DNA of 64,000 nt from Breviolum minutum Mf 1.05b.01 (GCA_000507305.1 DF239278.1:182365-246364); one strand, 5' to 3'; counted from the stretch's first letter, positions 48,501 through 61,568 are shown. Program-made: numbers and translations. Notes: generated from the sequence alone by a model not told the origin.

Positions 48501-49557
48501 AGAGCACACACACACACATGTAAATGCACACGTATATATATATATATGTATACATATATTCATTCATTATATACCTACAATAAGACAATCAGCTACAATC
48601 ATTTGCACACACTAGCATGTCCATAGATCTGTAGATGTAAGTAGATGTATACCCATATTATATACCATACATGTATCAATCCTTGTTTGCTTCGCAGGAG
48701 TTCTGTTCCAAATGCGACGCCACAGTGGCGGCCACTAGCATCTCCCTCGTCCTCATCCAGTCGCTGGGCTTGGATTGAATCTGATGGATCTGATCTACTC
48801 ATAGAGCTCATTTTATTTGAACATCTCAAGGGAAAATTGGGTGTACCCCTAACAGTGTACCCATGGTTTTTTATTGTGTTCTCTAGGGATTCTTGGGGAT
48901 TATAGCTCATAAATACGGACTATCCCCTGAAATTTGGAAGAGAGAAGTCTTGGGTCTTGGGCAAAAATTTCCTCCCTTCAGGATGATTCTGTGTCTGCTA
49001 ACAAGCGGTAGGAGGTACTAGAGAAGCCAAAACCCGAAGGCTGCCAAGTACAATACTTTACATATTTGCGCGACATATTTACTGCCAAGAAGGCAGCTAT
49101 ACCTCAAAAGTTGTGCCACCGTTAATTGACCTACCCTCACTCAAATAGTGGCTACGAAAACGCATGTTGTCTAGTGTATTCTTGAGGAGTGGCACTACGC
49201 TGTTCAGGACTCAATTTATATTTCCATCATGGAAATCCCTCTTCACCAACAATTAATACAGCACACTTTCGACAAATCCCCGCGAGGTTTTGGCGTTTCT
49301 TCCTGGCCGGGCGCTTGCCACACTTTCTGGGTATCCAGCGTAGCATGTATGGCCGTTCCGAAGCTCGGACTCGGAGATTTTTTGGGGTGAAAGGTGAGGG
49401 GGGGAAGTTGACAGTTACCCGGCACTGGTCAGAAACGATCCCTTGATTGAATCTTCAGACTGATTGTTGTTTATTTGGTAGGTTTTTACCCCCAACTACT
49501 AAGGGTCTGAAATCACTGGGCTCTTGGGGCTAAAAGAGAGAGGGTCCAAGATCATCA
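39576..49557. other. MITE-rich, gene-poor stretch
   Basis: Holds elements of families A, B, C, D and F as listed elsewhere, and few convincing exons. Possible plus-strand exons: 42650-42780 (a hydrophobic stretch, ILQTVWWLQAAATLIMGMTT), 44050-44220 (SPIVIVVTWLGQQKRPHTTY) and 48690-48790 after TTCGCAG (two frames open). I could not join them or name a family. Long introns of one or more rightward genes are the most likely content. Confidence 0.3.
45919..46013. mobile_element. Singleton palindromic element
   Basis: TAAACATCACCTCCAAGGAT (from 45942) pairs with ATCCTTGGAGGTGATGTTTA (to 46001) around a 20-bp loop, with outer ATGTCCC/GGGACAT arms. The inner arms are perfect over about 20 bp and end in TA on both sides. 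No other copy was seen in the window. Confidence 0.75.
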
Positions 49558-49563
49558 CCAAAT

Positions 49564-49796
49564 AATTGTAGACCTTTTCTTTGGTATCATTGTAAACCCT
49601 TGGCATCGTTATGTTCATCGCCGTGACATTCATTGTAGACCTTTCCCTGGCAACCATTGTAGACCTTCATGTCTCCATGAGGATCATCAAATGTCTAGGT
49701 ATTCATTTCAGACCTTTTATGATTTCAGACCTTTTCATGGAATTTCATGGAGGGCTAAATGCATCCAAACCTGGGAAGTTTTGATTTAGACCTTCT
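49564..49796. repeat. Seven spaced copies of ATTKYAGACCTTY upstream of the HNH gene
   Basis: ATTGTAGACCTTT-like motifs start at 49564, 49589 (variant TGTAAACCCTT), 49632, 49655, 49705, 49722 and 49784 (ATTTAGACCTTC), all on the plus strand with spacings of 17-62 bp. The sequence between them is unrelated, so this is not an ordinary tandem repeat. It ends 28 bp before the HNH frame opens. A regulatory or protein-binding role is possible but unproven. Confidence 0.65.
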
Positions 49797-49823
49797 CCTA
49801 GTTTATCTTCACGAGCTGGGAGA

Positions 49824-51227
49824 ATGCCTTTGTATTGCATACCAGTTGCCAATCCTTCCAATCCAAGCCATTTGGCTCACACTCACCACGTTGCGCAAAC
49901 ATGGCTGACCACGTTGGGCAAACATGCTTTCATGTCCAAACAAGAAAGCATACTGTACTGTAGAGATTTGCAGCTTTGCCGGTGCATTCCAGCTGCCCGT
50001 CGTTTGCTAAAATTCCAACATCTCCTAAACACAGCCATGTTTGTTATTTCATCGGCAACCTCACGAACAACTGCCGTTCGTTTTTTGCAGCTCCGATACA
50101 GTTTCCGATGCCTCTTTGGGGCAGTTTCTGCAGGTCTGAGGTTGGATAAAAAATGCTGGCAAGTGAGTTCGGAGGGGCGGTGCTGTGACACCAGAGGCAA
50201 CATCTCCTATGGAACTCTTCGAGGGAATGGTTATCGTTCGGTAAACATCTCTGGCCAGTCTTTTTTGGTGCATCGCCTGGTGGCTTTCGCTTTTAGAGGG
50301 CCCCCTCCGAATAAGCGTGCATGGCAAGTGCATCATTTGGATGGCAATCCGTCCAACAATCGCTTGGAAAATTTGGAATATGTGACGCATCAACAAAACA
50401 TGAGGCATTCCTTTGAAAATCCATCCAGAGGTTGTGCCGGGGCCAAGCTGTCGAAGCCTGTCATGTGGAGGACACGTGGGTCCCAAAGTTGGACCATGTG
50501 TGAGTCTGTGGGGCAGGCAGCGAAGCAGCTTGGGGTCACTTCAAGTTGTGTTAGCCAGTGTTGTCGTGGAGTTTTCTCCTGCCGACAGTTTGAGATCCAA
50601 TTTGCCGAAGTGGAAGACGGGTTCCAGGAAGAAGAGTGGCGACAGATGCAAGATCCTAGGTCTGGGGAGGAATTGCCAGGGAGGATGGTGAGCTCGCTGG
50701 GCCGGCTCAGATTTGCAAATGGTCGTGTGTCCAGAGGTCACCAGAGGAAGGAGGGATACTTTGTTTCCAGTACAGTTCAGGAGCGCGTTGAACTGGTGCA
50801 TCGCATTGTTGCGAGGGCATTCCTTGGGGACCCTCCGTCATCTCAACATACGCATATTAACCATAGAGATGGAAATAAGGGAAACAACGCTGTAACCAAT
50901 CTGGAATATGTGACCCCACAAGGAAACATGCTGCACCACCATGCTATTTCAAGTAGGTCCATCATGCTGGTCAACCTCAAACCAGTTGAAAGCAGAGTCC
51001 TAGGAAGCACCGGCGGCGTTTGGACCGCACATGAGTCGATTTCTAGTGCATCAAAATTGCTTGGGGTGCACCCTGGCAACATTTGTCATTGCATCAGGGG
51101 GCATTGCAGGCAAACCGGAGGAATTGAGTTCAGATTGGCTCAGAAATCTGAAGTAGAACTTCCTGGTGAAGAATGGTGTGCGATTGATTTTGCAGCCCTG
51201 ATCCGGGACAAATCCTCCAGATTTTGA
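49824..51227 (+). CDS. Tandem NUMOD4-HNH-NUMOD1 endonuclease-like protein
   Basis: An uninterrupted 467-codon frame. Residues about 1-105 are not protein-like and may be upstream of the true start (an ATG at residue 72 is one option). Module 1: about 112-145 NUMOD4-like, 146-197 HNH (LVHRLVAFAF, HHLDGNPSNNRLENLEYVTH), 208-258 NUMOD1-like helix-turn-helix (SVGQAAKQLGVTSSCVSQCC). Module 2: about 268-318 NUMOD4 (EEWRQM, PGRMVSSLGRLR), 320-373 HNH (LVHRIVARAF, NHRDGNKGNNAVTNLEYVTP), 383-437 NUMOD1. Residues 446-467 (LPGEEWCAIDF) are the beginning of a third NUMOD4 cut off by the stop. HNH enzymes of this type are nickases or nucleases of mobile introns and phages. The His/Asn metal-site residues look intact in both modules. 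Confidence 0.85.
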   Translation: MPLYCIPVANPSNPSHLAHTHHVAQTWLTTLGKHAFMSKQESILYCRDLQLCRCIPAARRLLKFQHLLNTAMFVISSATSRTTAVRFLQLRYSFRCLFGAVSAGLRLDKKCWQVSSEGRCCDTRGNISYGTLRGNGYRSVNISGQSFLVHRLVAFAFRGPPPNKRAWQVHHLDGNPSNNRLENLEYVTHQQNMRHSFENPSRGCAGAKLSKPVMWRTRGSQSWTMCESVGQAAKQLGVTSSCVSQCCRGVFSCRQFEIQFAEVEDGFQEEEWRQMQDPRSGEELPGRMVSSLGRLRFANGRVSRGHQRKEGYFVSSTVQERVELVHRIVARAFLGDPPSSQHTHINHRDGNKGNNAVTNLEYVTPQGNMLHHHAISSRSIMLVNLKPVESRVLGSTGGVWTAHESISSASKLLGVHPGNICHCIRGHCRQTGGIEFRLAQKSEVELPGEEWCAIDFAALIRDKSSRF

Positions 51228-54200
51228 AGGCACGACCGACCTGCAACAGTGACATGTGTTCGGATCGGTGTTGTTGGCTTCAGCCCTGTTTGTATGCTTG
51301 GAGCTATAGTTCAAACAGTCAACCCAGCCTACTTGGCATGATTGATGTCAGGCCCAAGTTCAAGCTGCAGAACCTGGTTTGCTCTTGAGTACCCAGTGGG
51401 GCACCACAAGGCAGGCATCGTTTGGCAGGTGTAAGCTTTTCAGAAAATGAAATGCGGATGGGAGAAACCCATTTTGCTTCCTTCTCAGCACATGTTGATC
51501 CAACCAGCGCAGATGCTGGTGCAAAAGGCCATCAGGACTCAACATCCATCAGCATGACATACTGTCGATGGAGGAAAGCCCATGCCAGTTGATAGGTAGT
51601 TTATCCGTATCTCATTATTTACAAGGTTTTATACACCTCAAGTGGTGCAGGATTTCTTCCATCAACAGTATATCCCACCCCAGCCGGCACGTTTGAGTCG
51701 ATGATTTTCACGATTTTCCTTTTCCCCGCGTTTGTTGGGCTATGTTAGTTCCCAGTGAGGGCATTTGCTGGGTCAGCGTTAGTTACCTTAGATTATGAAC
51801 GGATATGGGATGTCTTTCCAATTTGTTAAAGCCTTGAGGCATTTTAATGGCGTGTATTTTTCATGTTTTCTTCCAAACTTCGTTGTAGTATTATATTTAT
51901 ATTTATATAGAGTCTAGAGGCAGAAAAGCTGATTGGTAGTCCGCAGCCATAGAAGTGGGGAAAAGATGGAATCATGTGGATCTGAGAACCAGTAGGAACC
52001 ATTAATTAATAGCCATATATCGATATAAATTGATGTTACCTAGCCGGGAAGTAGGTAAAATCTATGTAAATCTGATAGATTATGTGGGCTTGACCTCACT
52101 TAGGGTCCGTTTGCCAACTACTAGGAGTAAGCCCTCCTCCCAGATGCTTCAGTGGAAATCCTCCCAGATGCTTCAGTGGAAAATTACAACAACATGCAAA
52201 GCATGTAAAGGAAGGCAACGTTTTGGCCCGACCTGTTATTCCACTTGACCTGGTATGGATGTAGAAAACTTAACATATGAACTTCACCAAGTAAATTCAA
52301 ACGTTGATTTAGCAAAGTGGAATTTCTTCCCACAGATTTTGGGTTCAGGTGGATCTGTGAAATTCAGTGCTGGACCCCATAGATGCATCTAGTCATGGAG
52401 GGGTGAGAACTCCAACAAAAGATCCCTGAATGTCCGGACGTTTGATGATACTTTTCGAAATTTTACCTAACTTACTTCTCCCAAAAGTTTTCTTCATATG
52501 CTGTATCAGCTTATCAATGCTTATAGTAGCCTATTGATATTCTGTGGATGGCTAAAATCCTCTTCAAAAGAACTTTGCAAGCGCAATAAATGGCAGCTTG
52601 GTGAAATATCAATCTCAAATAGTCACCCACCTTTCTTGCTGGAACTTTTGGTGCAAACCCCATGAAAGTCATGTCCCCAATAATGCCACAGTCTTTTTGA
52701 CGTGTTTCTTTAGAACTGTTGAGGTAAGTTTCCTTATTTTTGACGGTAAAGTCTGGAACTTAGTCGAAAAGTGACCCCACCTTTCTTGCTCCATTTTTTT
52801 TCCCGAACTTCAGTAGTTCATTAACTCCGTGTTGGAGTTTCCCGGAAGAAAAGAAAAAACGCGGACGAAAATTGTCCCAGAAGACGGTCACGACAACCTC
52901 AAGGAAACCAGCTACCTCTTCCTTACTCTCCTGTTTTTGCTGGCAACCTTCCTCATTTTGGAGTTCCAAATTGCACGTCCATCTGTGGCTCAAGGTGCTT
53001 TGGGGATGGCCTGTTGAAGGTGTGCAAATATAATCAAATATATAAATGAAGATGATCTTAGGGTGAAAGAATTTGTGGCAACAAACTCCCTGAGATCTCC
53101 ATAGGCGCTTCAGATGAGATTCCTTTTAGGTAGTGCTATGTCAGTTGGATGCGACTTGAACGCAGTTTTTCCTTTGGGGAGAGTGGTGCGAGGGCACACG
53201 CATGGCTACTCACAACAAATGTGGCACACACTACCTACCACGTCAGTCCCACCATTAAATGGTGTCATCCTCAAAATCTCCATGTTAGTTATTGCTCAGG
53301 CTTTTCTTAAACAAAAAAAATCTATATGTTGGTGATTCATTGGTGATTTGTCAATCAAGAGCGGCTATCTTCTTTGAGTTGAAGTCCCACGGCCTGGTTG
53401 TACCGTTTTTGGCCCATATCAGAAGTTGGCAGGTCCCGGCGCTTTGCTTCAAAGCCTCCGCATTGGTGTCAAAACTCTGGTCCCTCGTTGCGGGGGAAAG
53501 GGGAAGGGGTGCGACGTTGGGGAGCGGGCCTTGTGGGTGATTTTTGGGATGTTCCCAATTTTTGGATGTCAAAAATCCATAAAAATCGTGGTAAGAAAAC
53601 ATGTCTGGTGACACGAAAGAGATATTTGGGGGGATGGATTTATTCATTGATTCGGGATGAGTTTGATGATTCTGATTAGTATTTGTTTTTTTTTTTCCTA
53701 CGACTACATGGTGGGAGCATATATGAGGCGGTAGGGAAGGATCAACATCCCTGGGATGATTTTTTGTGGGGTCCACCACCCCGCCTGTTGTAGTGAAATC
53801 AGAAGTTGTTGCTATCCATTGGGGGGGCATCATGAGACTTTGGATCAAGATTTGCTACCCTCAACCAGGCTTCTCACCATAAAAATCCTGAATCAGCAAG
53901 ATTTCCCAAAATATCCCGTGAAAACAGGCCTTTTTTTTCCTAGCTGTTGTTTTTGAAATGAGGCATCCTGTTTATATAGCCCCTCCCTTCTGGCACATCG
54001 AGGGGTTCACTCTCAGCCAGGCCTATGCTTCTGCCTGGTGTGCCTTCTTCTGGGTCCAATGGTTTGACCATCAGGTGTTGATAAGTGGCGACCTCGCCTC
54101 TGCTGGATCCTTGGTGTATGTTTCAAATACTACTTGAATGATCCCCAGGGGGGGGGATCAATGATGTCCTATGTGGCAGTTTGGCCTCCATGGGCCTCCA

Positions 54201-54479
54201 AGCAACACTCACCACTAGAACTATTACATGTTTAGTGGGGAATCCCTCTAAACCTTCATCTCTAAACCTTCATTTGCCACTGCTACTGGGGAAGGAGCGT
54301 CCCAATAGTCTAGACAATCCCTCAGGGTGTTACACATCTGTGTTTTTTGCTATAAATTTTCACCGCTTAATTATCTACACCTCCCAGTTAGACCAACTTT
54401 TTTGGAAACAAAAGCAACAAAAGTTACCAAAAGGGCCCTAGAACATACATAAGTTGAATGATTTCAAACATTGAGTGCG
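51228..54479. other. Mostly non-coding, elements and weak frames
   Basis: A family E element (51559-51671) directly abuts a decayed family D element (51671-51770). A direct repeat of CAGATGCTTCAGTGGAAA lies at 52141-52181. A plus-strand frame at 52829-53017 ends in a hydrophobic segment (YLFLTLLFLLATFLILEF) and one at 53390-53540 is open, but neither is recognised. Confidence 0.35.
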
Positions 54480-57400
54480 CGGAGTTTTGGTTTCGTTTTG
54501 TTCCCATGTTTTTCCTGCTAAGGAGAGGTCATGAAAGCCGAAATGTATTGCACCATGGCCTTCAGTGCTTTCTGCATGAGCGTGGCAATTGCTGGTGAGC
54601 TCTCGCGAGAGATACCTGGATATTCGGGAGGGGCAGGTAGGGGGAGTGACTGTTGATGCTTCGGTGGACTAGGTTCCAACTGCTAGTTCTCGGGATGTTT
54701 TCATGTTCGCAGCCGTTTTTGGGGAGAAAACACGTATTTTTTGTTCATGGGAAAAAAAAGCAACCATCACCTTGGGCCCCTCCCACAAAATAGGCATTTC
54801 CTAATCATTTCCAAGAAAGTTGAAAAACTGCTCCAAGTGTTGTGCCCAACATTCTGAAACGCCCGAGAGTGAGTGGTCATTCGATGTCACTATCATGGGA
54901 ATTTCCCCCAATGCCAGCCCTCCCAGGAAATAGGGCGTATGAAGGGGTTATTCATCATCATTGTCCCTTAATGATCCCCCAATAAAAAGCTCATTTCCTG
55001 CGGGAGGTGGCATCAAGGGCTGCCCTTACATTCTTATGACGCTAGATGTTTGAGTGGTTGAGCTCTGTTCCTTGTGAAATGCTTTCCTCCGCAACTGGTA
55101 GGAGGGCCGTGGTTCAATGTATTGGCAAGATGAGTCCGATGGGTTCTCTGATTTGTTCAATGAAGAGCTTTGCTATCAGTCATTACCTGACCTGTCTCCA
55201 TCCCACATGGTGTTGACGGAACAAAATCTTGCAGCGATTAATTTGTAAGATCTACCGCATTACCTTCTATGACACGCCTGAGCTATGCCAACAACTACTA
55301 TAGAAATTGGTTCAGATGATTTTCGTCTTTATTTTGGATTGGCTGGTGTTTGTCAGGCACTCTTCCTTTCAAGCTGCAAGCGGAGTGCTGACTCTTTGCG
55401 TTATCAACAGCACTAAGTACAATCAACTCAGGATTACCAAATCCCTGTTTCCTTCCCAAAGGCACCAATAGAAACCGAACAAATTTGCTTCCCAAAATCT
55501 CACCTAACCCCACCTCTCACATGAAACAGAGACATGTTGAAATCATCTTGGTAGCTTTTTCCTGAGGAAATGGCCCCAGGCCTCGGCATTAGAGGCGTGC
55601 TTTGGACAACTTAGTGAAGTCACCTGTTTTGCCATGTGGCATGGCAGCACTTCAGTGTTGACTCAAGTCAAGCCATTTCGATGAATTTATTATAGATTGC
55701 TTGTTTGATTGTATGTTTCAATTGTCATAGATTTTTCGAAAGACTGACAACTTTGGCAAACCATGTGGTATTATATATGTGGTAAAAGTTTGGTGATAAT
55801 TCATAATTCAACTCAGTTGATGTTTGGACAGATGGGTAGATCCCGGTAGACCGTTTAAATCAAATATTTACTGCTACTGCAGACATAGGTGTGGTCAATT
55901 TTAGGCTTTTTCTTGGGGGGTCTTTCGCCCTCCAAATTTTCCTACCTGTGAACCGTTAATCCAAAATTAGCTCAGTTCCACCCTCGATTTTGGACGTAGC
56001 AAAGGTGTCTCACTTGGAATAGTGCCTTTCAGACAGCTTGTGCCTTCAGCAAGGACCAAAAAGGGGGGTCAAAACTGTGAAGCTACAAAGAAGAAAAAAA
56101 AAACGTCCGCGGAAACAAAGGCAAACATGATAGCTACGCATAGACTTAGATATTGGTTTCAATCGTTGGCTTTGATTCCGGGTCATTGATGATAAATACT
56201 CTGTTTCATGGCTGGAGCATTCAATGAATCGGCCATACCTACCGGAAGGTTCCGATACGTTTTTCTTTTAAAGCGTTGCTGATGGTGAAGAGTTTGGGGT
56301 ATGTGGCCCCTGGCTGCTAAAACACATCATGCTTTCTGATGCATCCTCTTGGTGAGTCACATTCAGGTTTCCAACTGTAACCGCCGTGTAGCAAAGTGGC
56401 TTGACGAGGGTGAGAACTTCTTGTGATGGTTGTGTTTTACTGGCAAGCTTGCTTTGTTTGAAGGTGCTGTGACTGAAATCCATTCAAATGGTATATCCTT
56501 TGGGAGACAGGGATTTGTAGTTGGATTTGTTTTGTGTTCTATTTGTTTTCTTAAGGTAAATTGCATCGTTTCCCTGATCTTTTTTTGGGTAGGGGGCTTT
56601 GACATCTAGCACAGGCCCGATTTCTCTTTTGACTTGAAAAGAAATCTTGAAAGTTCAGATAGTTTTCCTGTTGGCGATGCGAAGTTCACTTAGCCAACTG
56701 CGATTGGCTAAGATTTTCAGAATTTGGGCATTTGAAACCTCAAGGTGAACAATACAGCGAACACACCCTCAATGATATCATTTCATACCGTCGATAGTTT
56801 AGAAATCAAGCTCACCAGTTGATAGTTTGATAGTTCAACATGTTGATCCCACATAGATAGATCTAATTTCGGTGGTGAGCTAGCGGTATAAAGCAGGAAC
56901 CAGTCTCAATGGAATTCATTTCCATGGGATCCGTGAGAGTTGGTATATTTGCCTACATTTATCATTAAAAAATCCACCATCCATATACCCCCTGCAAGTT
57001 TAACATAGCCCCTGAAAAGTTAGCTTCCTAATAGGAAAGTAGTCTTCCAACCATCATTTTTCAGGGACTATGTTAAACTTCGGGAGTGTAGGTAAATATT
57101 TCAATCCTCTGAAATCACCCCAGGACTTGTAAGTAGTTAGGATATCACCCCCATTTATGAGCCAAAAAAAACCGGCCATTTGGAAGGGGTCCCACAACCC
57201 TCCCAAATGGCCTTACAAGTAGGTAATGTCTTTTTTTTAACCCCTGTTTTTCGTGGAGTTATGGGCCCCTACTTGCAACGGCTCATGTAATAGGAACCAA
57301 CAGCTGGGTGCAACTCACGCCACAGGACATGCAGGCAAGTAATTTCAATCAAGTCTTTGCCCGATGCACTCAATGTCAATGGATGTGCCTTTAGCCGTGG

Positions 57401-58929
57401 ATGGTGTTGTGGATGGGTGGTCAGATGGAAGAATGGTTGAATGATATGTGGTGGTATGTATGGATATGTCTCACAGCCTGGACTGCAAAAAATTCATTGT
57501 CATTTTTCTTTTGAAACACGACACCTGACTAGGGTGGTTTTGAACTGCAAAAACAAGTACCATGGGTCAGGTGTGAAACCAACAACGGATTTGCACCCCA
57601 AAAAGAATGGTTCATTTGGTGAATCCTCCCAAATGACTTAGAAAAAGTAACAGTACAAGCTAAACTTTGTTTCAAGAAAAAACTCGACTGGGCGAAGCTG
57701 AAGCAGATCGCTGCTCACACATAGCGATGGTCTTTCCCTCAGGATTTTGCACCACCCAACCCCTGTAGTGGATTGTAGTGGTGTGGTAGCTGTGAGAATG
57801 GTAATTTTTAAGGGCTTTTGGATAAACGCGCTGGTCCCCCAAAAAGGATGTTTTGTTTGGCGAATGTTCCGTCCCCTTTGGGGTCAAGTCCATACTCCCT
57901 GAAGCATACCTCTTGGAACGCCATGGCACGGCACGCTGAGGTGCATTTTGCTGATTCCTGCTTGGCGACTTGGATTTCAGGGACAGGGAAGTAACACGTC
58001 AGCTGTGTTCCTGTCAAATCCTATACGTCCTGGAAAATGGACATGGAACCCGAAAACGGAGGTTTGGAAGACGATTTTCCTTTTCAAACAGATGATTTTC
58101 AGGTTCCATCTTACTTTCCAGGGTGCCAAAATTATAAGGTGTAGGAATACGGAGTTTTATTTTCTGGTAAGATGCACATCTAATTTACTCTCCCTGAAAC
58201 TAACAGCTCGCCCCTGGAAATAGGCCATCCATAAAGGAAATTCATCTTCCAACCATCAATTTTCAGAGGATATGTGTGCTTTTCAGGCACTTAGGCATCC
58301 TGATGCCTGGGAAGATCAACATGAAGAAACATCGGAAATTTCCCCCCACGGCTGGGATTCAACGGCCAAAAGAACTCTTCCTCCCACAATGAAGACCCAA
58401 ATGCCTCCTTTGAGGTCAGACCCTGAGAGTAAGGGGGTGGAAAATTTGCCCCCCATGGTTTTTGATCTTTTTTGTTGGGTTGTATACCCTTCCTCCCACA
58501 ATCATGGTTGGGTGTATCTCCAATAGTAGTTTCCTCGCGTTTTTAGGTATTTTTCCACTTCCATGATTATGGGAGAAAAGGGTCGGGTAGTTATTGCCCT
58601 TTGTTCTGTGCTTGGTGATGTTTTTCTGTCTTCTAATTGGGTGTTCTGAAGTTGCCTTGTAAGAATGAAAAGAAGTACATAGAAGGTATTTGGAAGAAAG
58701 TGCGGGAGGCATTTGGGTGTGCAAGCTGAGCCCTTGCAACATCTTGCAACCCACTGTTTCGGTAAGCCGAGCAAGGAATTTCCCCTTTTGGCAGGCAAGA
58801 ATCATGTTGGATGTGATGAGGATCAACCATGAACAGCCAATTCCATCCCCATTTTCATGAATCAATGCAAAACAATGGTTTCAGTGAGATTGTTCCAAAG
58901 TTACCTTTTGGCTCTCTTGAACAAAGGCT
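54480..58929. other. Mostly non-coding, inverted-repeat elements
   Basis: A possible short plus-strand exon lies at 54530-54600 (KAEMYCTMAFSAFCMSVAIA followed by GT). A hairpin around 54905-55010 (CCAGCCCTCCCAGGAAAT with ATTTCCTGCGGGAGGTGG) has a shorter relative at 44395-44440 (GGGATTATTAA/TTAATAATCCC). Another inverted repeat is at 57150-57265 (CCATTTGGAAGGG / CCCTCCCAAATGG). Family B copies are at 56985 and 58183, a family C copy at 58022. No gene was recognised. Confidence 0.4.
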
Positions 58930-59039
58930 TACCCTGCCTGAAACTACCACAACCAGCTGAGAAGATGCCGGAAAGTAGTCTTCTACCATCATTCTTTAAG
59001 TCTTAAACTTTAGGGGCTATGGCAGTTTATAGGAACCGT

Positions 59040-59240
59040 AGGTCTTTTGAATAGCAGAGGCGATCTTTCGGGGTTCACACATGTTTCCAGGCTGTTCTTC
59101 ATCCTCCCGCGCGTCATTGCCAATGGTGAGAAGTCAGTCGGTGACCAAACAGCCGATGGCGACAGCTCAAAAGAGGGAGATGACAAGGGAACCAGCAACA
59201 GCTCGGAAAAGGACAAGGACTGGAAGGGTGGACTATAGAG
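59040..59240 (+). other. Possible exon with acidic low-complexity tail
   Basis: An open stretch reads THVSRLFFILPRVIANGEKS then GDQTADGDSSKEGDDKGTSN and SSEKDKDWKGGL before a stop. Composition is protein-like and hydrophilic. A second such segment is at 59763-59835 after TTGCAG (LLQQQQQKRIRQNLRKVKYT). A Pro-rich one at 61420-61510 reads KAPKQAVGPQAEPKSAPPTD. They could be exons of one gene; no family is recognised. Confidence 0.3.
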
Positions 59241-61568
59241 GGACTGGTACCCTTGAGTGCAACAAAAATACCTGGCTGCAAATACAATATTTTTTAAAGG
59301 AAAGTACATCTTTATATATCTTTATATGGTGGATTTGCCATTGCTATGTTAGATTAATTTGTTGGTGAGGTCAGGATGGCGGATGGAATGCAAGGCATAT
59401 GTCAGTTTTGAATTTGTTTGCAAGATTTTTTTAAGATGCCCGTTGCTGTACCATAGGAGATCATAAGATACTCTACGCCTTTGAGCTTTGAACAAGTCCA
59501 GACATAACCGTTGAACGGGATGCAATATGTCTACAAAAAGAGGTTGGCGATTTACTGTGGATGATGTCCAAGACCACTACCATAGAGAAATTGTTCAGCT
59601 GAAATGATGAAGCTCTTTCGTAGTTTCGATTTGCTGAAGCATCATGTTTTGGGATGAGGAACCAACATCCTTTTGGTAAGTTCAACTTCTACTGTAGGCC
59701 CCCCTGAGGCTCAAAATTGAAAAGGGTTCACAAATAGAAAGCCTCTTGATCCTCGGGTTCCTTTCTTGCTTTTTGCAGGCTCCTCCAGCAACAGCAGCAG
59801 AAGCGGATACGCCAAAACCTGCGGAAGGTGAAATATACCGAAGGGGGGGAGGAAAGAAGATGCCATAGAAAAACTTCCTGGCCCTCTTCTCCTAGGTGGG
59901 TGGGCCCCCTTCCAGTTATAAGTGGAGTTATAACCCCCACACGGTTATAGTTATAGCTCTAGTTACCCAGTTATAAGGGGATTCATAGGGGTGATGACCC
60001 TACTTCTAACTTGTACAGTAGGGGCCCACCTTGTTTGGGTGTGTTCTTTTTCTTTCTGGCTACGAGTTCAGTGCAAGGTGGCTGGAGTTCAGCCATTGAC
60101 AGTTTCAGTTTTTCAAAAGCTGATAGGGGATTTAGGGTGAATGTTTACAACATTTGTTAGTTTTACCCCTTAAGTGGCAATAAGATGATCCAATTTGACG
60201 AATAGGTTTGAACTGGGTTTAAAGCACCACCTTTGGATAGTTGGCATGCATATATGTCAAGCATGATTTTTAGGGTCAGTGACTTTTTAGTATTTTGTTC
60301 GTCATGCGTCAGGTATGACATGAGGTAACCAGCCTCTTTGAATATTGACATCTTTACTAGACATTTCATGTCAGAGCTTTCCCGTGAAATGATTGATTGG
60401 GTGTCCCTCTGCCATTCGCAGCACTGAAAATTAACGGCTGGAAACCTAAACATCACCAAATTGACGCTCGGAAGATGATCTGAACCGTTTCAGCTAAAGG
60501 AGACTTTGGGGTTTCAGCCCTTAAGCTTCGGGTGGGTGTAGGATGGTGTAGGTCCCGGTCACGTGGTCCCGTCCTCTCCCGTTGTTTGGGGTACCGAATG
60601 CACCGTGGTGTTTCTACCCTTGGCAGATGCCAGGTGTGCAGAGTTCTACTGAGGTCATCAGGGCTGAAGGTTTGGGGTGACACTGGAGGGTAGTAACAAT
60701 TGACCCTTGAAGAAAGGAAGGCTAACCGGCTAACCCTCCCTGAAACCTACCATTTTCTAAAAAATGGATGGGTTGGAATTTGGAATCGGTTCCGTTTGGG
60801 GGCGGTTTCTGCCAATTTTTCAGGGCTTATGTTAGAGTTCTGGGGCGTAACAACCCTCCAGGGAACGAGGGTTTAGATATCCCACCAAACGGGAATTGGG
60901 CACATCATCTTCACTCACACCCGTGCCCTTGGGACCAATGGCTAAGTCGGCCACATGTTACACACCCTGCGAAGATACAAAAACCCAGAAGAATCCCTTG
61001 TTAAAAATCCAAGATCCTTGGAACGAGATGATTCGTTTTGTCTTTGGTTGGTGGTTTCAAATGCTTTTTATTTTCATCCCTACTTTGGGAAATGATCCAA
61101 TATGACTATGTTTCAAATGGGTTGAAACCACCAACTAGGTCTGGATTAACATGCAATGACCCACCAGATTTTTCAGAATTGCAGAAGCTTTGAAAGTGCG
61201 ACTTCCTGGGGCTTTTTCGGACAACTATAAGAAGTGACAGTGATATCTTGTGGCTGTGGCGGGTATTACGTGTACTTTCCCAATTTTAAAGATGTTGCCA
61301 TGTCTCTGAATTAGGATTCTTCCCCACATTTTCTTGTGAACTCACGACTTTTTCCATCCCAAAAAAGCCCAAGATCTGAGTCAGCACCAGATATGGAGTA
61401 GTTGATTCCCTTGGAGATACATCCCTAGAAGGCCCCTAAACAAGCCGTTGGCCCCCAGGCTGAACCAAAGTCAGCTCCACCGACTGACCCAGCACCCCCC
61501 GAGGAGGAGTGACATGGTAGGAAACGATGTGATGAAGGGGAAAAGATCGAGGTACTGTTCGGAGGGTT

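Noticed and set aside
53398..53679. Overlapping frames on both strands (165 codons minus, 93 codons plus)
   Set aside because: No domain or splice context distinguishes them; likely chance openness in GC-richer sequence.
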